A stretch of DNA of 64,000 bases, from assembly GCA_015680905.1 (NCBI GenBank), contig CM027377.1, forward strand, positions 31,582,501 to 31,646,500. Reading direction: 5' to 3'. Shown in pieces: positions 60,401 through 64,000 of the stretch. Below the pieces are notes generated by a model that was not told the origin of the DNA, did no database searches, and saw only the letters and a list, made by a program, of their open reading frames with translations. The DNA comes from Coptis chinensis. Taxonomy: Eukaryota; Streptophyta; Magnoliopsida; Ranunculales; Ranunculaceae. The position numbers and the translations under genes are program-made. Each line of letters begins with the position of its first letter. Position 1 is the stretch's first letter.

Positions 60401-60727
60401 TTCATATATATATATATGTACTCTGAACATGTCTAGCTACTCTTCGTCACGCACTTTTTCTCGATCTGTTTGCTTATCTGTTTTTTTCCCCTTTCTTCCT
60501 TCCTCTTTGATTTCCTTTTAGACTTTTGTCCATTTCTATTGACAAAGGTGTCATGTTTCATGCACACCACCACCTCCCTTGTTTACATTGCTCCCCACAT
60601 AGCTACATTAGACTGGTGAGCAATCAGTCCAATACTTAACATAGCAAATTAAAACTGATATGCCCTTTCCATTATTTGTATATATATATGTTTCACTTCG
60701 AAATAAAATGAACATCTTTTTGTTTGC
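57401..60727. other. Intergenic space left of the TIGR01589 gene
   Basis: AT-rich with homopolymer runs. One possible minus-strand terminal exon is listed at 58084-58229. A TATATATATATGTA stretch near 60403 could serve the gene at 60728. No other supported feature. Confidence 0.5.
58084..58229 (-). CDS. Possible terminal exon of an unrecognised gene
   Basis: On the minus strand, after a possible acceptor TTTTGTTAG, an open frame reads SKILKIDFGTMHVGFSNSSG, continues through SPFVQGGASQLGCEYVTNGS and ends TGLLEGK-stop. Composition looks protein-like, but neither the family nor preceding exons were found. It could be a stray fragment or chance. Confidence 0.25.
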
Positions 60728-61314
60728 ATGGAACGGCAGGTCCAAAATCTGATTGAAAGGTGTTTGCTTCTCCGCATGAACCGAGAGGACTGTGTTACAG
60801 CACTGACCATGCATGCTAGCATCCCACCTCTCATTACACTGACAGGCCGGTCTCTTGAATTGCTTATAATCTTAGTAAATATACTTATATTTTTATTTGT
60901 CCGTTCATGTACGTGATTTGAATGATTATATAATGCTTGCAGTATGGAAAGAGTTGCACAGAGAGAACAGAAATTTCTTTCTGTCATACTTCCATGCAAT
61001 TTCTCCAAGGCCTTTCAACTGTAAGCGCACACAACTCAGACCTTTCAGATACATCATCTCTTGAAAGCGCGCAGCACTAATGTAGTACCACTCATCATGA
61101 ATTCATGCCGTTTGCGCAGAATGTTTGATTGAATCCGCAAGCTTGCATGCTAGCTCTAATAAATTGTTTTGGCTTGAAAATATATGACAAGGTCCTGCAA
61201 CTTATTTGTCCATGTCATCTATCTTTAATTTTTCTTGAAGTAATTCCTTTCATGGTATTTTCAGGCAGACCAGCTCAAAGGCTGACAAGATTCAGAAGAA
61301 GATCATGGAAGTGA
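60728..61314 (+). CDS. Small plant-specific protein with TIGR01589 domain
   Basis: Three exons: 60728-60845, 60943-61020 and 61265-61314, in phase, 81 aa. The first reads MERQVQNLIERCLLLRMNRE, DCVTAL, HASIPPLITLT. The second completes the domain (VWKELHRENRNFFLSYFHAI, SPRPFN), and the third is a short basic tail (RPAQRLTRFRRRSWK). This is the plant-only domain of about 57 residues catalogued as TIGR01589, found in short proteins of unknown function. The first intron would use a GC donor (GACAG|GCCGGT), needed to rebuild the expected TVWKEL junction. The ATG at 60728 is the nearest start, but CAG just before VQNL could instead be an acceptor, leaving the true first exon upstream. Confidence 0.7.
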
Positions 61315-63328
61315 ATTGAGAAAATCCCAACATTATCCATAAGTTAGTATTTAGGACTTACAGTATATTAGTTTGGATTAAATTACTCCTACTGCTTATT
61401 ATCTAGTGATTCTAGCTAGTCTCCTGTATGAAGGACCATTGTACTAGTATTCGAGTAATAAAGCTAGGTGATGATGCAATCTCACTAGTTTGGTGAATAT
61501 CATTTTTAATAGGGTTTAGTCAATAGATTATAGATGATATTTTCTAGTGTTTTGATTCCGATTTAATTAAGTAGAAGGACGAGTACGTCTATATGTTGGA
61601 AGATAGATTATGGGAATTTCTTACATACGGAAGGCCGGGATCAATTGAGCTCAACTTTGTTTACTAGCAAGCTAACGATAGTTATATCGAAATATAACAA
61701 ATGGATTATACATGGTTTAACAACTATGCCGTTTACCAACCCTTAGCTACAAGAAGTTCATTCGACATGGAACTCTACATGAAGCATGTCTTCATAAATA
61801 AATAGGGTATGAACACGTAAAAAACATTAGCGGAGACGCTGAGCTCTCTTGATCCCTCGGCAATTTAGAAGAGGTCAAGAAAAGAATAATCTAATATGAA
61901 ATATGATCTATTTATCTTTTTGAAAGTCTGCATATTATATTCAGCAGTTGAGACTGATATACAGAACACATTTTGCATGTGGAGGGTATTTATACATAAT
62001 ATATAAGAGTTTGGGCTACATCTTTTCTGGATTTTTAACTACACGTACGATATCTAACAAGTAGATATTACATCCAAATATTGGTAGTGATAAATGCATC
62101 AAATTAAATCATGTCCACAGTGACTAAAAAGATGATGAAAACTAACTTCCTTCTCATCCTTTTAAAGATAGATGAATTTCTAGATAAAGAACAGAACAAC
62201 CCTATATATTTGACAACCCACATTCCAAGAGCATCTACTTCTTTAAGCACAACAAATGAGACACCAAACACTAACTTTATAACTGGAAAGACCGTACCAC
62301 TTCACTAGCTTGAAGAGTTGAAGGGGGTAGTTTACCCGAACAGAATCCCTCCATGACACCTTTCAGGATACTTCATCTTAAACATGGACCTGACAAAAGT
62401 AAAACAACAACCATACACCCATTTAATTAGATAACCCCAGAAAAACATAAATGATAAAGCAAGTCCAACCATAACTTCTGTTGCCCAAAAAGCCTACTTT
62501 CAGAAATTGGGATTTAAGTCCTTCAACAAAGAATGTGACTTACCTTGGTATAAATGCAGTAATAAATGTTTTGAAAATTTTCACCCAGTGCAAAGTCTTT
62601 ACAACTAACAGTTAAGATTATTACTTATACATCATGGAAGATTAGGGATGATTCATTCCTTGTGAGTAATTAATCAACAGTGAACTGTCTGTAACCATCT
62701 GATGATCAAAACTTGAAGGAATTCCCAGTGATATATTTGTTGGATTTTTGTGATTGTGGACTCTGTGTGTGCGTTTGTGTGTGTTCTAATTCCATTTATT
62801 GGTGGTTCCTACTAATGAGTTTTGATCATTGATACACATCAGGTTGAAACGTTACTGATCAAATTAAGACCATAAGAGCTGTATCTACATTATTAAAAAT
62901 AAAAATAAAATCAAATAAAAAAATATGTATATCTCCTTTGAGGAAAATCACTAAATGGTTTGTGCCAATAGCCGAGTGAAATAAAGTGTGTGCTCATGTT
63001 CCTGTTGAAAACTTTGTAAACTGCTCTGTTAAGGGCGCATGAGAATGGAAAGACTCAAGTCGTCAGAGAAAATGCACAAAATGGTTTCTACATGCAAGCT
63101 AGGGAGTCTATATTCTTACATACCAGAAGTTAAGGCCAGATAATACGAATATGGCTTGGTAGTTGACAAAATGACAAGTAATTCACATCAGAAGACTAAT
63201 GCAGCTTGAATCAAGTTTTCTTACTTAAATAGTTTGTAAACGAGCATTGATGTCATTTCACAGTTCAACTTGGGAAATGAGGTTACAGAATCTCATAGTT
63301 TTTCTATCATGGTGTTATCATTACCTCA
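61315..63328. other. Intergenic space before the YABBY gene
   Basis: AT-rich, no gene supported. The right part should hold the 3' UTR of the minus-strand YABBY gene. The open frame at 62111-62308 matches nothing known to me. Confidence 0.55.
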
Positions 63329-64000
63329 TCAACATCTGGGCCTTTTGTCAACTTTCCTTCCACCATGGCTGCAGCTCTCTCCATCTAACTGATGCTGAAT
63401 TCGAGGAAAATGGGCCCACTGAAAGATATTCAAACACAGTCAAACATGTAGAAGTGTCAGTTCATAATCCCAACATGGAAGCATTAGAAAATCTCATACA
63501 TTCCTTGTAATAGAAACTTCTGTCTCTAGTTTCTCAATTTTTATCACAGTGACTGAAACCACATTGATCAGTTCCCTTCGAAGGAATCACTTACATTTTT
63601 AGCAGCAGTGCTGAAGGCTTCCTTGTGACTGATGTTGGGGTGTACAGCCTTGAGTCTCTGTATCTCTTCTCTGTCATGGTCATTTGTATACTTTTAGGTT
63701 TTCCAACTTAAATCACAAAGCAAATATAGCAAAGGAAATATGGAAATTTGGAGTTAGTCTTACTAACTAATCTTTGTGTACGTTTACTTGGTTTATACAC
63801 TTCTTAATGACTAATGTGAAGTGGATATGATGTTTAAAGACAATAATCTTACTTGATGAAGCGGTTATAAGCCGATGGAGCTCGCTGCCTCTTCTCTGGT
63901 GCTGTAGAAAAGAACAAAACACCCTCATGTAAGATAAAGTTGAGAAATTGCTTAACTCAAGAGGTATAGGTTTAATAAACTTGCGTTTGTTGATGATAGG
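63329..64000 (-). CDS. INO: YABBY transcription factor, INNER NO OUTER type (3' part)
   Basis: Four last exons on the minus strand: 64000-63985 (cut by the window edge), 63901-63853, 63670-63595 and 63418-63329. They give PIINK, PPEKRQRAPSAYNRFIK, EEIQRLKAVHPNISHKEAFS, TAAKN and WAHFPRIQHQLDGESCS, ending KRPRC-stop. This is the HMG-like YABBY domain. NKPPEKRQRAPSAYN, RLKA and HKEAFS with WAHFP fit INO (YABBY4) better than FIL, YAB2, YAB5 or CRC. INO directs outer integument growth in the ovule. The zinc finger and N-terminus lie beyond the window. The intron 63902-63984 uses a GC donor (AAAC|GCAAGT), the usual consensus for GC-AG introns. The tail after WAHFP is short. Confidence 0.85.

Noticed and set aside
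63247-63510. Plus-strand open frame of 87 codons
   Set aside because: It lies over the antisense of the last YABBY exon, which has clear family sequence and splice sites.

Overview
This window is nuclear DNA from a flowering plant, most likely a core eudicot. It is AT-rich, its genes are broken by GT-AG introns, and it holds plant-only families (MYB98-type MYB, plastid PEP translocator, BOI-type RING ligase, YABBY). Plant transposons fill much of it. No tRNA, rRNA, CRISPR or bacterial feature was seen. Exon boundaries were set by hand from splice sites, reading phase and remembered family sequence, so most are firm but untested.

Host genes, left to right: an R2R3-MYB of the MYB98 group (1329-4272, +, four exons, 343 aa); a phosphoenolpyruvate/phosphate translocator (9381-5604, -, nine exons, 395 aa); two tandem BOI/BRG-like RING E3 ligase genes in the same orientation with the same exon plan (22284-19993 and 36369-34161, both -); a small gene with the plant-specific TIGR01589 domain (60728-61314, +, three exons, 81 aa); and the last four exons of a YABBY gene of the INNER NO OUTER type (64000-63329, -), which runs off the right edge. 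These genes do not form a pathway. At most, MYB98-group and INO genes both act in the ovule in other plants.

Transposons, with ends and target-site duplications (TSDs) read from the sequence: (1) a hAT element at 10196-17641 (8-bp TSD, 7 of 8 matching), split by a FAR1-like Mutator element at 13641-17601 with long inverted repeats and a perfect 10-bp TSD; (2) a Harbinger-like MITE at 18719-19181 with a TTA TSD; (3) a probable Helitron, about 22637-33198, that fills nearly all the space between the two BOI-like genes, carries host-gene-like exon scraps (one resembling TAP46), and holds a second hAT (26162-32904, perfect 8-bp TSD) which in turn holds a 3-kb LTR-like element (27064-30087, 5-bp TSD); (4) a 16.7-kb Ty3/Gypsy element of the Tat type (40034-56695, GATCC TSD) with both LTRs, two RNase H regions, a 3' tandem-repeat block and a long antisense coding region, itself split by another 3-kb LTR-like insert (46351-49352, TGGGG TSD).

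The main picture is nested transposition around a tandem gene pair. With the Helitron taken out, the two BOI-like genes would lie about 1.3 kb apart. A second curiosity is a 26-bp direct repeat around 39385-39812 that brackets an exon-like fragment.
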